From Rugamonas brunnea (lineage in GTDB: Bacteria; Pseudomonadota; Gammaproteobacteria; Burkholderiales; Burkholderiaceae_D): a stretch of 64,000 bases of DNA. The stretch is from the NCBI RefSeq assembly GCF_014042345.1, contig NZ_JACEZT010000006.1, forward strand, positions 186,001-250,000, in the 5' to 3' direction. Each line of letters opens with the position of its first letter. Position 1 is the stretch's first letter. Shown one piece after another: positions 8,419 through 18,600 of the stretch. Both the position numbers and the translations under genes were made by a program. Below the pieces are notes generated by a model that saw nothing but the letters and a program-made list of their open reading frames with translations, had not been told where the DNA came from and made no database searches.

Positions 8419-9780
8419 TCAGGCGGCGACCGCCGGGGCGTTCTTGGCCCGCAGGCGGTAGCCGATGGCCAGCGCCACCAGCCACACCGGCAGCAGGTAG
8501 ACCGACAGCCGCAGGTCCGGCGTCAGATACATCACCACCAGGATGCCGGCCAGGAAGACCAGGCACAGGTAGTTGGTCAGCGGGTAGCCCAGGCTGCGGA
8601 ACGCCGTGGTCTGATCGGTGGCGCGTTTCTGCGCGCGGAAGCGCAGATGGATCCAGCTGATCATGCCCCAGTTGATGATCAGCGCCGACACCACAAGCCC
8701 CATCAGCACTTCAAACGCCTTGCCCGGCATGAAGTAGTTGACCGCCACGCAGGCCCCCGTGGCCACGGCCGACACGCCGAGCGCCGCCAGCGGCACACCG
8801 CGTCCATTCACCTTGAGCAGCAGTCGCGGCGCGTTGCCCTGCTGGGCCAGGCCGTACAGCATGCGCGTGTTGCAGTACACGCCGCTGTTGTACACGGACA
8901 GTGCGGCCGTCAGCACCACGGCGTTCAAGGCGTTGGCCACCAGATTGCTGTTCAGCGCGTGGAAGATCAGCACGAACGGGCTGCCGCCGCTCACCACCTT
9001 CTGCCATGGATACAGCGACAGCAGGATGCCCAGCGCGCCGATGTAGAAAATCAGGATGCGGTAGATGGCCTGGTTGGTGGCCTTGGGGATGGTGACGGAC
9101 GGGTTGTCCGCCTCGGCCGCCGTGATGCCGACCAGTTCCAGCCCGCCGAACGAGAACATGATGACGGCCATGGCCATCGCCAGTCCGCCCACACCGTTGG
9201 GGAAGAAGCCGCCATGCTGCCACAGGTTGGCCACGCTGGCCTCGGGGCCCGCGCCGCCAGACAGCAGCAGCCAGCCGCCGTAGCCTATCATGCCGACGAT
9301 GGCCGCCACCTTGATGATGGCGAACCAGAATTCCATCTCGCCGAAGGCCTTCACGTTGCTCAGGCTGATCGAATTGATGATCAGGAAGAAGGCCAGTGCC
9401 GACATCCATGTCGGGATGCCCGGCCACCAGTACTGCACATAAATCCCCACGGCCGACAGTTCGGCCATGCTGACGAGCACATACAGCACCCAGTAATTCC
9501 AGCCCGACATGAAGCCGGCCTGGTGGCCACAGTATTTGTTGGCGAAATAGCTGAAGGAACCGGCCACCGGCTCGTCCACCACCATCTCGCCCAGCTGGCG
9601 CATGATGAGGAAGGCGATGAAGCCGGCCACGCCGTAACCGAGCAGCACGGACGGGCCGGCCATCTGGATGGTTTGTGCGATGCCCAGGAACAGCCCGGTG
9701 CCGATCGCCCCGCCCAGCGCGATCAGCTGGATGTGGCGGCTTTTCAATCCGCGTTTGAGTTCGTTATGCTCACCTGACAT
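8419..9780 (-). CDS. Amino-acid permease, AroP/PheP-like
   Basis: 453 residues of the APC superfamily with 12 hydrophobic segments. The N-terminus LKSRHIQLIALGGAIGTGLFLG and the stretch YWVLYVLVSMAELSAVGIYV, NVKAFGEMEFWFAIIKV closely resemble aromatic amino-acid permeases AroP and PheP. It should import phenylalanine, tyrosine or tryptophan with protons across the inner membrane. The ATG at 9780 is preferred because CAGGAGATAAG lies directly upstream; the upstream in-frame extension is low-complexity and lacks a membrane segment. Exact substrate is uncertain, since GABA and histidine permeases share the fold. Confidence 0.88.
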   Translation of the reverse strand: MSGEHNELKRGLKSRHIQLIALGGAIGTGLFLGIAQTIQMAGPSVLLGYGVAGFIAFLIMRQLGEMVVDEPVAGSFSYFANKYCGHQAGFMSGWNYWVLYVLVSMAELSAVGIYVQYWWPGIPTWMSALAFFLIINSISLSNVKAFGEMEFWFAIIKVAAIVGMIGYGGWLLLSGGAGPEASVANLWQHGGFFPNGVGGLAMAMAVIMFSFGGLELVGITAAEADNPSVTIPKATNQAIYRILIFYIGALGILLSLYPWQKVVSGGSPFVLIFHALNSNLVANALNAVVLTAALSVYNSGVYCNTRMLYGLAQQGNAPRLLLKVNGRGVPLAALGVSAVATGACVAVNYFMPGKAFEVLMGLVVSALIINWGMISWIHLRFRAQKRATDQTTAFRSLGYPLTNYLCLVFLAGILVVMYLTPDLRLSVYLLPVWLVALAIGYRLRAKNAPAVAA

Positions 9781-10016
9781 CTTATCTCCTGGTGTCGTTC
9801 CGTGGCCGGAGGCGGGCGGGTTGCCGGCCGGGCCGCAAAACCCGACGATTCTCGCACAGCCGGCCATTGCTAGCAAAGCAAGAACTAAGCAGGAGACAGG
9901 TGAGCGGGGCGGAACGGCGCAGCGGAGCGAACGCGGGCGTATCGCGTCTTGTAGTTTGCCAACAACACTCGCCCGCGCAGATGCCCCGTTACCGCACCCG
10001 CCCCATTAGCGCCCCG

Positions 10017-10724
10017 TTATGCGCCGCGGGCCGGGATGGCCAGTCCGCGCACCACGGCGGGACGCGCGAGGAAGGCGGCCAGCGCGCGTTGCACGTTGGG
10101 GAAGCGTTCGATGTGCACCAGTTCCCCGGCCTCGTAGAAGCCGATCAGGTTGCGCACCCACGGGAAGATGGCGATGTCGGCGATCGTGTACTGCGATCCC
10201 ATGATCCAGTCGCGCCCGGCCAGCCGCTGTTCGAGCACGCCCAGCAGGCGCGCCGCCTCGGCCACGTAGCGGTCGCGCGGGCGCTTGTCCTCGTACTCGC
10301 GGCCGGCGAACTTGTGGAAGAAACCGACCTGGCCGAACATGGGGCCGACGCCGCCCATCTGGAACATCAGCCACTGGATGGTTTCGTAGCGGCCGGCCGC
10401 GTCCTTGGGCAGCAGTTGGCCCGTCTTCTCGGCCAGGTAGAGCAGGATGGCGCCCGATTCGAACAGGGCCAGCGGCTTGCCGTCCGGGCCGTTGGGATCG
10501 ATGATGGCCGGGATCTTGTTGTTCGGATTAAGCGACAGGAAGGCGGGCGACATCTGGTCGTTGCTGTCGAAATCGACCAGGTGGGCTTCGTAAGGCAAGC
10601 CCGTTTCCTCCAGCGCGATAGAGACTTTCACGCCGTTGGGCGTGGTGAGCGAATATAGTTGCAAGCGCTCGGGATGGGTGGCGGGCCATTTGGCCGTGAT
10701 CGGGAAAGCGGCGAGAGCAGTCAT
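10017..10724 (-). CDS. Glutathione S-transferase, YfcG/Ure2p-like
   Basis: 235 residues: N-terminal thioredoxin-fold domain beginning LYSLTTPNGVKVSIALEE (around residues 22-40), containing NPNNKIPAI and the Glu-Ser pair of LFESGAILLYL that binds the glutathione gamma-glutamyl group, then an all-helical C-terminal domain with YTIADIAIFPW. The TPNGxKV motif is that of Nu-class (YfcG) enzymes, which act as disulfide-bond reductases with glutathione. It is a cytosolic protein. It diverges from the binding-protein pair and appears to be a single-gene unit. Confidence 0.9.
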   Translation of the reverse strand: MTALAAFPITAKWPATHPERLQLYSLTTPNGVKVSIALEETGLPYEAHLVDFDSNDQMSPAFLSLNPNNKIPAIIDPNGPDGKPLALFESGAILLYLAEKTGQLLPKDAAGRYETIQWLMFQMGGVGPMFGQVGFFHKFAGREYEDKRPRDRYVAEAARLLGVLEQRLAGRDWIMGSQYTIADIAIFPWVRNLIGFYEAGELVHIERFPNVQRALAAFLARPAVVRGLAIPARGA

Positions 10725-10826
10725 GTGCGGTTGTGCGGGTAGTAAGAATGGCCTTTTATTATCGTCCTATTTCGCGGCGCGTGCAGGAAGCCGGCGTGCG
10801 GGCCGAATTGCTAATCTGCATGAATG

Positions 10827-10853
10827 TTGACCCTGGCGGGGCGGCGCTATAAT
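10827..10853 (+). promoter_or_regulatory. Candidate sigma70 promoter before first binding-protein paralogue
   Basis: TTGACC (10827-10832) and a perfect TATAAT (10848-10853) separated by 15 bases, 37 bases before the start codon. The decamer CGCTATAATC recurs before the second paralogue at about the same distance. Confidence 0.5.
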
Positions 10854-10889
10854 CTGGCGCACAGGGGTCTATCCTATTTCGGGGAATGC

Positions 10890-11657
10890 ATGGGTCGAAA
10901 CGCATCGGCATGGTTGGCAGCGGCGCTCGCGTCCAGTGGTTGGGCGCAGGGCGCGGAAACTGCGCTGCGGCTATGCGTGGACGCGCGTCCCCATCCACCC
11001 TATGTCCTGCTGGACCGTGAAGGCACGGCCCAGATCCTGGTGCGCATGGCGGCTGCCAGGGCCGGCATGCAGGTCGAGTATTACCATGCGCCTGCCGCGC
11101 GCTGCGCCGAGGAGATCCGGCTCAATCTCGCGCAGGGGTATCCGGCCACCGGCTTCTCACCCAGGGCGAAAGCGTTCTGCACTTTTCCCATGGAGGGCGA
11201 CGATCCCGACCCGAAGCGGGCCACGGGGCTGCTGCGCCTGATGCTCTACCGTCGTGCGGGCGACCCGGCAGACTGGGACGGCAAGCGCCTGTCGAATGTG
11301 AGTGGCAAGGTGTTGTCTTCGCGCGGCGCCGTATTGATGCGCGAGCGCCTGCAGGCCTTGGGCCTGGAGACCGACGATGGCGCCGCCGACCTGGAAACCA
11401 ATTTCGCGAAACTGCTGGCCCGCCGGGGCGACGTGGCACTCGGTTACGAGAACGACGGCCAGCAGTTGCTGGCGCGCGCGCCCTTTGCCGGCAAGATTGA
11501 AGCGCTGCCGGTGGCTTTTGCGAACGAGTACCACTACCTGTGTCTGTCGCACCAGTTCCGCGACGCCAACCCGGCGCAGGCGACGGCCCTGTGGAACGCC
11601 ATTGCCCGCACGGCCGGCTCGGCCGAGTACCGTGCCGCCATCAGAGGCATCAAATAG
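10890..11657 (+). CDS. Periplasmic solute-binding protein (family 3-like), copy 1
   Basis: 255 residues with a signal peptide (about residues 1-18, ending GWAQ) followed by LRLCVDARPHPPYVLL, the typical first strand of family-3 extracellular binding domains. A conserved KVLSSRGA and C-terminal LSHQFRDANPAQATALWNAI complete the domain. No ABC permease or ATPase is adjacent, so it may be an orphan binding protein or a sensory/quorum-like receptor. It is about 70% identical by eye to the next gene, indicating tandem duplication. The ATG at 10890 is used because it yields a clean signal peptide. Confidence 0.75.
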   Translation: MGRNASAWLAAALASSGWAQGAETALRLCVDARPHPPYVLLDREGTAQILVRMAAARAGMQVEYYHAPAARCAEEIRLNLAQGYPATGFSPRAKAFCTFPMEGDDPDPKRATGLLRLMLYRRAGDPADWDGKRLSNVSGKVLSSRGAVLMRERLQALGLETDDGAADLETNFAKLLARRGDVALGYENDGQQLLARAPFAGKIEALPVAFANEYHYLCLSHQFRDANPAQATALWNAIARTAGSAEYRAAIRGIK

Positions 11658-11665
11658 CGCCACGC

Positions 11666-11671
11666 TATAAT
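11666..11671 (+). promoter_or_regulatory. Duplicated -10 element before second paralogue
   Basis: TATAAT within CGCTATAATC, 36 bases before the start codon, repeats the element ahead of copy 1. No good -35 hexamer is seen at the expected distance, which falls in the end of copy 1. Confidence 0.4.
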
Positions 11672-11707
11672 CGTGCTTACGGTTGAGCGAACTTCGTAGG
11701 GGCGTGC

Positions 11708-12481
11708 ATGGTTCGAATTGCAAACTGGGGATGGATCGCGGCGTGGGCGCTGGCCGCTAGCGGTTGGGCGCAGGACGCACCGGCGCCGTTGCGGCTGTGC
11801 GTAGACGCGCGACCACACCCGCCCTACGTGCTGCTGGAACGCGAGGGCACGGCGCAGATCCTGGTGCGCATGGCGGCGGCCAGGGTGGGGGTTCAGGTGG
11901 AGTACCACCACGCTCCCGTGGCCCGCTGCGCAGAGGAGATACGGCGTAATCTGGCGCAGGGTTATCCGGCCGCCGGCTATGCGCCCAAGGTGGCTGACTT
12001 CTGCGCTTTTTCCGTTGATAACAAGGAGCCCGATCCGCAGCAGGCGACGGCGCAGGCGCGGCTGATGTTGTACCGTCGCACCGGCGAACTGGTTGACTGG
12101 GATGGCAAGCGGCTGTTGCACCTGAACGGGAAGGTGCTCTCCTCGCATGGCGCACTCGTCATGCGCGATCGGTTGCGGGCGCTGGGGGCAGAGACGGATG
12201 ACGGCGCAGCCGACCTGGCAACCAACTTCGCCAAGCTGCTGGCGCGGCGTGACGACCTGGCGATCGGTTTCGAACGCGATGGTCAGCCCTTGATTGAGCG
12301 TGCCCCGTTCGCCGGCAAGATCGAAGCGCTGCCCGTGGTGTTTTCACAGGAGCGTTATTACCTGTGCCTGTCGCACCAGTTCCGCGATGCGCATCCGGAA
12401 CTGGCGGCGGCCCTGTGGGATGCCATCCCCAGGGCGGCCGCCTCGGCCGAGTACAAGGCGGCCATCAAGGGCATCAAATAA
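11708..12481 (+). CDS. Periplasmic solute-binding protein (family 3-like), copy 2
   Basis: 257 residues, signal peptide ending ASGWAQ, then the same LRLCVDARPHPPYVLL opening and LSHQFRDAHPELAAALW ending as the preceding gene. The two share long identical blocks (GTAQILVRMAAAR, DDGAADL, APFAGKIEALPV) but differ in the middle (around residues 95-125), where ligand-contacting loops may lie. It ends 26 bases before the convergent OprB-type porin gene. Ligand is unknown; the pair could bind related but different solutes. Confidence 0.75.
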   Translation: MVRIANWGWIAAWALAASGWAQDAPAPLRLCVDARPHPPYVLLEREGTAQILVRMAAARVGVQVEYHHAPVARCAEEIRRNLAQGYPAAGYAPKVADFCAFSVDNKEPDPQQATAQARLMLYRRTGELVDWDGKRLLHLNGKVLSSHGALVMRDRLRALGAETDDGAADLATNFAKLLARRDDLAIGFERDGQPLIERAPFAGKIEALPVVFSQERYYLCLSHQFRDAHPELAAALWDAIPRAAASAEYKAAIKGIK

Positions 12482-12507
12482 GCATCAGGTAAGACCGGTC
12501 CCCGTCG

Positions 12508-13866
12508 TCAGAACTCCGCGTGCACGCGCGCGGCCAGCAGGTGCACCGGGCCGCGGCTGCGGTTGTAGGCCGGATGGTTGGCCTCCTGCACGTCCAGCGT
12601 CAGGCTCAGGTGCTTACCCAGGCGCGCCGCGTAGTAGGCCTCCAGGATCTGCTCCGCGCCATATTGCATGCCGCCGTCGCCGATCAGGATGCCGATGCCG
12701 CCTTGCGCGAAATAGGCACGCGCGTCGCCGGACAGGCCGTTGACGACGGCGGCCACGCCCACCGTGTCGTCCGGACGGCCCCAGGCCGCGCCCTTGACGG
12801 CCACGCCGCCCGACAGCGAACGGTTGATCTCCGTGAATTCATAGGCTTCCTTGGCACCGTCGTTGACGCTGGCGCGCGCGAACAGGCCCACGTCGGCCGT
12901 CAGTTCCTGTTCCAGGTTGACGGCCAGCCCGGTGCGCCAGGCCGTGCGGCGCACGCCGGCCACGTCGGGCACACTGGGCACACCAGGGACACTGGACGCG
13001 ACGCCTGCCGCCTGGTGCACGGCATCCGCGTAGCGCGCCATGCTGGCGTGATTGGCGAAGCCGAGCAGCTTGACCTTGCCGCCGTGGCCATCCCACTGGT
13101 AGCGCTGCTCCAGTTCCGCGACCAGCATGAACTGGCTGAGCGTGGGGCGGATGATCTTGCCGTTCGGCTGGGCCGACAACTGGAACACGCCGGCGCGCAC
13201 CGTGCGGCTGCCCTGGTTCCATTCCAGCGCCGCGCCGTAGGTGAAGCCCCAGGCGTCGGCTGCGTAATCGAAGGCGCCGGCGTCGATCAGCGACCAGTTG
13301 AGGAAGTCGCCGCGTGGATCGTGGGCATAGCTGTTGGTGTCGAAAATGTCGGTGACGGAGAATTTACCGGCCGTCAGCACCACGTTGTCCTGCGTGCGGG
13401 CGCCGCCCAGCTGGTTCGGTCCCGCTTCCACGGCTTCCTGCGCACCGCCGAGCGCGAACGTGTGGCGCAAGAACGCGCGCGGCAGGCGCAGGTAGGGCGT
13501 GTCCGCGCCGACCTTGTACGCTTCGCCGCTGGGGAAGCCGGCCATGCCAACCGTGTTACTGAGGCCGAATCCCTGGTCGATCTCGGGATTGAGCCACAGT
13601 TCCGTGCCGCTGGGCAGGCGCACGCCAGCGTACAGCGTGATGTCGGTGGTTTCCTCGGTGCGGCCGGCCGCGTCCAGGCTGTTCTGGCCCTGGTAGGGCG
13701 AGGCGAAGCGCTTGTGGCCCTGGGTGACGTTGGTGAGCTGGCCGTGGATGGCCCAGCTTTCCGGCGCTGGGTTGTCGTCGGCAGTGGTGGTCTGGGCGTG
13801 GGCGTGGGACAGCGCCAACAGGCAGAAGGGGGCAGCCGCCAGGCGGCGCAGATGGTGCTTCTTCAT
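12508..13866 (-). CDS. Carbohydrate-selective porin, OprB family
   Basis: 452 residues with a signal peptide ending SHAHAQ (about residue 25) and AWAIHGQLTNVTQGHKRF-like N-terminus (here SWAIHGQLTNVTQ), ELWLNPEIDQGFGLSNTVGMAGFPSGEAYK and a terminal aromatic residue (HAEF). These are features of OprB-type 16-strand outer-membrane channels. It starts 17 bases downstream of the Nramp-like transporter stop on the same strand, so the two are probably one operon. That pairing suggests the channel may serve the transporter's solute rather than sugars; this is inference. Confidence 0.85.
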   Translation of the reverse strand: MKKHHLRRLAAAPFCLLALSHAHAQTTTADDNPAPESWAIHGQLTNVTQGHKRFASPYQGQNSLDAAGRTEETTDITLYAGVRLPSGTELWLNPEIDQGFGLSNTVGMAGFPSGEAYKVGADTPYLRLPRAFLRHTFALGGAQEAVEAGPNQLGGARTQDNVVLTAGKFSVTDIFDTNSYAHDPRGDFLNWSLIDAGAFDYAADAWGFTYGAALEWNQGSRTVRAGVFQLSAQPNGKIIRPTLSQFMLVAELEQRYQWDGHGGKVKLLGFANHASMARYADAVHQAAGVASSVPGVPSVPDVAGVRRTAWRTGLAVNLEQELTADVGLFARASVNDGAKEAYEFTEINRSLSGGVAVKGAAWGRPDDTVGVAAVVNGLSGDARAYFAQGGIGILIGDGGMQYGAEQILEAYYAARLGKHLSLTLDVQEANHPAYNRSRGPVHLLAARVHAEF

Positions 13867-13883
13867 TCAGTTGCTTCCTTTTT

Positions 13884-15206
13884 TCAGGACAGGTCGAGCG
13901 TGAGGAACATGGCCACCACGGCCACGGTCATGGCGGCCGTGGCCAGCCAGCCCAGCCACTTGAGTTTGCGGGTGACGACGAAGCGCCCCATCACCTTGCT
14001 GTTGGAACCCATGATCATCATCACGGCCATGATGGGCACCGAGATCACGCCGTTGATGACGGCGCTCCAGTACAAGGCCTTGATCGGGTCGATCGGCGTG
14101 AAGCCCAGCGCCACGCCCACCAGCGTGGAGACGGCGATGATGCCGTAGAAGCCCTTGGCGTCGAACAGCTTGTGCTCCAGTCCTTTCTTCCATTCGAACG
14201 CGCCGGCGATGGCGTAGGCGGCCGAGCCGGCCAGCACGGGCACGGCCAGCAAGCCGGTGCCGATGATGCCGGCCGCGAACAGCAGGAAGGCGAATTCGCC
14301 GGCGATGGGGCGCAGCGCGCTGGCCGCCTCGGCCGAGGTCTGGATGGTCGTGATGCCTTGCACATGCAACGTGACGGCCGTGGTCAGGATGATGAAGAAC
14401 GCCACCAGGTTGGAAAAGCCCATGCCCAGGTAGGTGTCGATCTTGATGCGACGGAAGCTGGGGCGTGCCTGTTCAGGCGCTTCCAGCAAGGGCCGGCGCT
14501 TGGGATCGGCCTCCAGTTCCTCCACTTCCTGCGACGCCTGCCAGAAGAACAGGTAGGGGCTGATGGTGGTGCCGAAGACGGCCACGATGGTGGTGATGGC
14601 GGCCGCGTTCCATTCCATTTTGGGCGCCACCAGCGACAGCGCCACCTCACCCCAGGAGATGTGGACAGCGAACACCACGCCCACGTAGGCCAGCAGGGCC
14701 AGCGTGAGCCACTTGAGCACGCGCACGTAGCGCGAATACGGCACGATGATCTGCAGCACCAGCGACACCACGCCGAAGCAGGCCGCGTACAGGCGCGACG
14801 AACCGCCCATCAGCAAACCGAGCGCCTCGCCCATGGCCGACACGTCGGCCGCGATGTTGATGGTGTTGGCCACCAACAGCAGGCTGACGATCACATACAG
14901 CAGCCAGCGCGGGAAGTGGGCGCGGATATTGCCGGCCAGGCCCATGCCGGTGACGCGGCCGATGCGGGCGCTCACCACCTGGATGCCCACCATCAGCGGG
15001 TAGGTGAAGAACATGGTCCACAGCAGGTTGGGGCCGAACTGGGCGCCGGCCTGCGAATAGGTGGCGATGCCGCTCGGGTCGTCGTCGGCCGCGCCCGTGA
15101 TCAGGCCGGGGCCGAGTTTCTTCAACCAGCTTTGCAGCCGGTTCCTGGACCGTGGGGCTGGCGGCGCACCGGTGGCGCTGGTGCTGTCGATACGTTGATT
15201 CTTCAT
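13884..15206 (-). CDS. Nramp-family-like metal transporter with atypical motifs
   Basis: 440 residues, 11 or so membrane segments, with the Nramp opening GPGLITGAADDDPSGIATYSQ. The TM1 signature that is DPGN in canonical Mn/Fe Nramp proteins reads DPSG (residues 43-46), and the TM6 MPH motif is replaced by TTISPY (213-218). These are the two metal-coordinating motifs, so manganese or iron transport should not be assumed; the protein may belong to an Nramp-related branch with another substrate. The ATG at 15206 opens the conserved part; the longer frame upstream is unsupported. The porin gene follows 17 bases downstream. Confidence 0.8.
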   Translation of the reverse strand: MKNQRIDSTSATGAPPAPRSRNRLQSWLKKLGPGLITGAADDDPSGIATYSQAGAQFGPNLLWTMFFTYPLMVGIQVVSARIGRVTGMGLAGNIRAHFPRWLLYVIVSLLLVANTINIAADVSAMGEALGLLMGGSSRLYAACFGVVSLVLQIIVPYSRYVRVLKWLTLALLAYVGVVFAVHISWGEVALSLVAPKMEWNAAAITTIVAVFGTTISPYLFFWQASQEVEELEADPKRRPLLEAPEQARPSFRRIKIDTYLGMGFSNLVAFFIILTTAVTLHVQGITTIQTSAEAASALRPIAGEFAFLLFAAGIIGTGLLAVPVLAGSAAYAIAGAFEWKKGLEHKLFDAKGFYGIIAVSTLVGVALGFTPIDPIKALYWSAVINGVISVPIMAVMMIMGSNSKVMGRFVVTRKLKWLGWLATAAMTVAVVAMFLTLDLS

Positions 15207-15612
15207 GCAAATTCTCGCTACAAGGGAGCGCGCGCGGCGCATCCGGTCGTGACCTGGCGCCGTCCGGTGCGGACGGCACGACGATAAAACTTGTGGCGTA
15301 GTGTGACTGGCGCATTCCCCGCATGGCATGCGCACGCGCACACGGCAAACACCGGCGCGGCCGGTGGCTAGGGGAATGGTACATCGGAAGGCGGACCGAA
15401 GTCGGCCTGGAGATACCGTCATCCGCGAGAGGCGAGATGACGGCGGGAGATTATCCTGCGTTATCTTGCTCTGGCGGTGTCAGCGCGAAGCTGACCACTA
15501 CAATCACCTGAACAGGTGCCCATGACGGGGCTCCATAAAATGAAAACCCCGCGAATGTAATGGTTTGTGGCTACAAAGTCAACCAGCAATTCGCGGGGCG
15601 GGAGGGGGGCGA
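15207..15612. other. Intergenic region upstream of the Nramp-like gene
   Basis: About 400 bases without a credible gene. It contains a perfect CCGTCATC/GATGACGG inverted repeat (15416-15423 and 15436-15443, 12-base loop) and, nearer the DUF748 gene, the terminator listed separately. The part next to 15206 should hold the Nramp-porin promoter, but I see no convincing hexamer pair. Confidence 0.6.
15541..15598 (-). terminator. Probable intrinsic terminator of the DUF748 gene
   Basis: Perfect 10-bp inverted repeat: CCCCGCGAAT (15547-15556) and ATTCGCGGGG (15589-15598). Read on the minus strand, the stem is followed by TTTTCATTTTA, and it begins 14 bases after the stop codon. The 32-base loop is long for an intrinsic terminator. 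Confidence 0.55.
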
Positions 15613-18600
15613 TTATTTGGCCGATAATCCCAGTTTGAGGTTGACGGGCTGGCCCACGTCGGCCGCCACCGCTTCCGGCGCCGTGGCGCGGGTGCTGGCA
15701 GGGTTGACGCCGCCTTCCGTCAGCGCGGCCACGATGGCGCCGGCGCGCTGTGTGCCCAGGCGGGTGAGGGCGTCGGCCGGCAGGGGCTGGCGCTGTTCCA
15801 GCTTCGTTTGCAGCGTCCGATAGAAGGCGCTGGCGTCGGCCACCTGCGGCTCGCCCTGGATCAGCTTGCCAAGCTTCTGCCACACGGCAAGTTTCTTCTG
15901 GGCGGCGGCTGGCGCGGGGGCGTTGGCTGCGTTGGCCGCACTGGCCGCATCGCCCGCCTTGGCGGCATTGGCTGCATTAGCAACACTAGCTGCCACCGGC
16001 GCCGCTGCTGCCGCTTCGGCCGCCTTCTTCTCCTTGTCCAGTTCCGCCGAGCCGAAGCGCTCGCCGTACAGGCTGCGCAGCGCGCTGCGCACCGGGCTGC
16101 TGCCGAGGTCCAGCGGTCCTGGTTCCTCGCCCGCTTCGAGCTTGATGCCGGCCCGTTTGGCGATCTCGCGCCGCACGGCGCGCGCGCGCAGGGCGGCGCC
16201 GTCGGCCTGTTCGCTGTACTGGCCCGGCACGGACAGGGTCAACTGGCCGCGCTTGGCCAGGATCTGCGCCACTTGCGCCAGCTTGGCGCGCTCCGGCGGC
16301 AGCAGGGCGTCGCTGCCGGGATCGAAGCTGATCGCTTCCAGCTTGTCGCCGCTGATGCCGAACAGGTTGCCCAGCGCGCGGAACGGTGCCGTCACGATCT
16401 TGGTCAGCACGTTGCCCACGGCTTTCCACACCACGGCGCCGTAGCTGAACTGGGGATCGTTCATGTCGCCGGCCACCGGCAGGCCCAGGTCGATGCGTCC
16501 GTCGCTGTCCTTGAGGATGGCCAGCGCCAGTTCGAGCGGGAGCTTGAGCGCGTCCGGGCTGTCGATGCGTTCGCCCAGCGTGAGCTGGTCGAGCACGATG
16601 TGGTTGTTCCCTTCGAGCTGGTTCTGGCGCACCTTGTATTCGAGGTCCAGCGAGATCTTGCCCTGGGCGATCTTGTAGCCGGCGAATTTCATCGTGTACG
16701 GCGAGGCCGAGACCATGTCCACGTTCTTGAACACGACGTTCAGATCCGTGTTCTCGCTGGCGGCGAAGGGATTAAGCTGGCCGCGCACGCGGGCCATCCC
16801 GAATTCGTCCACGCGGCCGTCGAGTTCCACCTGGCTGCGCGCATCGCGTTTCGAGGACAGGCCCGTGATCACGCCACCCAGTTCATAAATCTTGGCGCTG
16901 AACTGGGGGCGCAGGCTCAAGTCCGTGAAATCGAGCTTGGCGTTCTGCAGCCGCACGCGCTGGACGTGGACGGGGAACGGTTGGCTGGCCTGCGCCGCGG
17001 GTTTGTTCGCGGCAGCGACAACTGGCTTGGCAGACGTGGTAGCAGCGGTAGCAGCCGTTGCGCCTGGCTTGGCAGATGCGCTGGCGGCGGCTGGCGTACC
17101 GGCGCTCGTTCCTTTGGCCGGTTCGACCAGCAAGCGGGCCGCGTTGAAGCTGCGGTCGTTCTCGATGATCAGTTTGGCGTTCGGTTCGACGATGCGCAGC
17201 TCAGGAATATCGAGCAGGTCCGGCGCCAGGCTCAGGGTCAGTTTATCGGTGCGCACCGTCTTCCAGCTGGCAAAGCGGTCGCCATCGTCCTCGTTCAGCA
17301 CCAGGCCGGACACGTCGAACGCGCCCACGTAACGCACGCTGGTGCGGCTGGCGGGGCCTGGTTTGGTGTTCAATTGGCCGCGCGCGGAAACGGTGCCGCC
17401 GGCCAGTTTCAGCTTCACGAACTTGGCCAGCAGCGGCTGCACGGGCGCCAGCGCCAGTTGTTTGACTTCGACGGCCGTATCGACGGCACCGGTGGCCGGG
17501 ACGACGGAACCTTGCGCCGTCAGCTTGCCACCCTCGCGCACGGCCAGGCCGGCCTGGAACTTGACGGCCTGCTTGAGGTCATTGCTGACGTCATCGAGCT
17601 TGAGGTTGAAGTCCTGCACGTTGGCTTTGATGCCCGTGCTTTGGTCCGCATACGCGGCCGTGAACTTGTTGAATTCCACGCTCTTGGCGTTCACTTGCCA
17701 GGGCGAGGCCGCTGGCTCGGGCGCGGCGGCTGGTGTTGGCGCTGGTTTTGCAGCAGCCGGGGCCTTGGCGCTGGCCGTGGACGCGGCCTTGCCGCTGCCG
17801 GGCAGGTGGCCCAGCAAGGCCAGTTGGCCCTTGGCGTCGAACGCAAGCTGCAACTGGCCACCGTCCGCATACAGGCGGCCGAACGTGGCGCGATGGCCTG
17901 CGAGGTCGATGCTGCCATCGGTGAAGCCGAGTTCACCGAGCTTGAACGGCGTTTGCGTGCCGCTGGCCAGTGTCAGGTCGGCCAGCGAGAAGGTCGCGCC
18001 GTCGAGATTGAGCTTAACGCCGGCCGGGGCTTGCTCCGCTTGCAGCCGCAGGTGCAGTTGCGCCTTGTCCATGCTGACCTTGAGCGCGGGGTTGGCCGTT
18101 TCGTCGACGGCGTCGAAGGCGAGGCGGTCGAAGTCGAGCTGTTTGAGTTGCAGCTTCCAAGGCGGCGGTGGGGCGCTAGGCTTGGCCGGGGCCGGCGCGC
18201 GATTGGCGGTTGCCGATGCCGGCGGGACGCTTGCCGTCTTGTTTGACGCGGGTGCTGCCGCCACGGTAGCTGCTGCTGGCGCTGCTGGTGCCGCAGCTTT
18301 CGTCGCTCCGGGTGCCGCTGGTGCCGCCGGTGCCACTTGTCCCGCTGCTGCTGTCGCGGCGGCTGGTGCGGCCCCTTTCGGTGCCTCGGGTGCGCCCAGT
18401 TGGGCCAGATCCAGTTCGCCGTTGGCGTTACGGCGCAGCGAGAATTTGCCGTCGGCGGCGTTCAGGCGTTCCACAGTCGCGGTGCGGCTGGCCAGGTCAG
18501 CCTGCACGCCCGTCAGTTCAAATGTCTTCAAGGCCGCGAAGGTGGCGGCCGGTGCGCCCTGGGCCACGGCCAGGTCGTGCAGGCCCAGCGCCGCGCCATC

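Noticed and set aside
8414..9876. Longer start for the amino-acid permease (to 9876)
   Set aside because: The extra 32 residues are Gly/Pro-rich and a good CAGGAGAT lies before the ATG at 9780.
15416..15443. CCGTCATC/GATGACGG hairpin as a second copy of the palindromic repeat at 8.3 kb
   Set aside because: It shares only the GTCAT core; arms and flanks differ, so it is not the same element.
15808..18246. 812-codon open frame on the plus strand opposite the DUF748 gene
   Set aside because: It lies wholly antisense to a recognisable protein with domain motifs, has arginine/histidine/glutamine-rich composition and no domain of its own; high GC produces such shadows.
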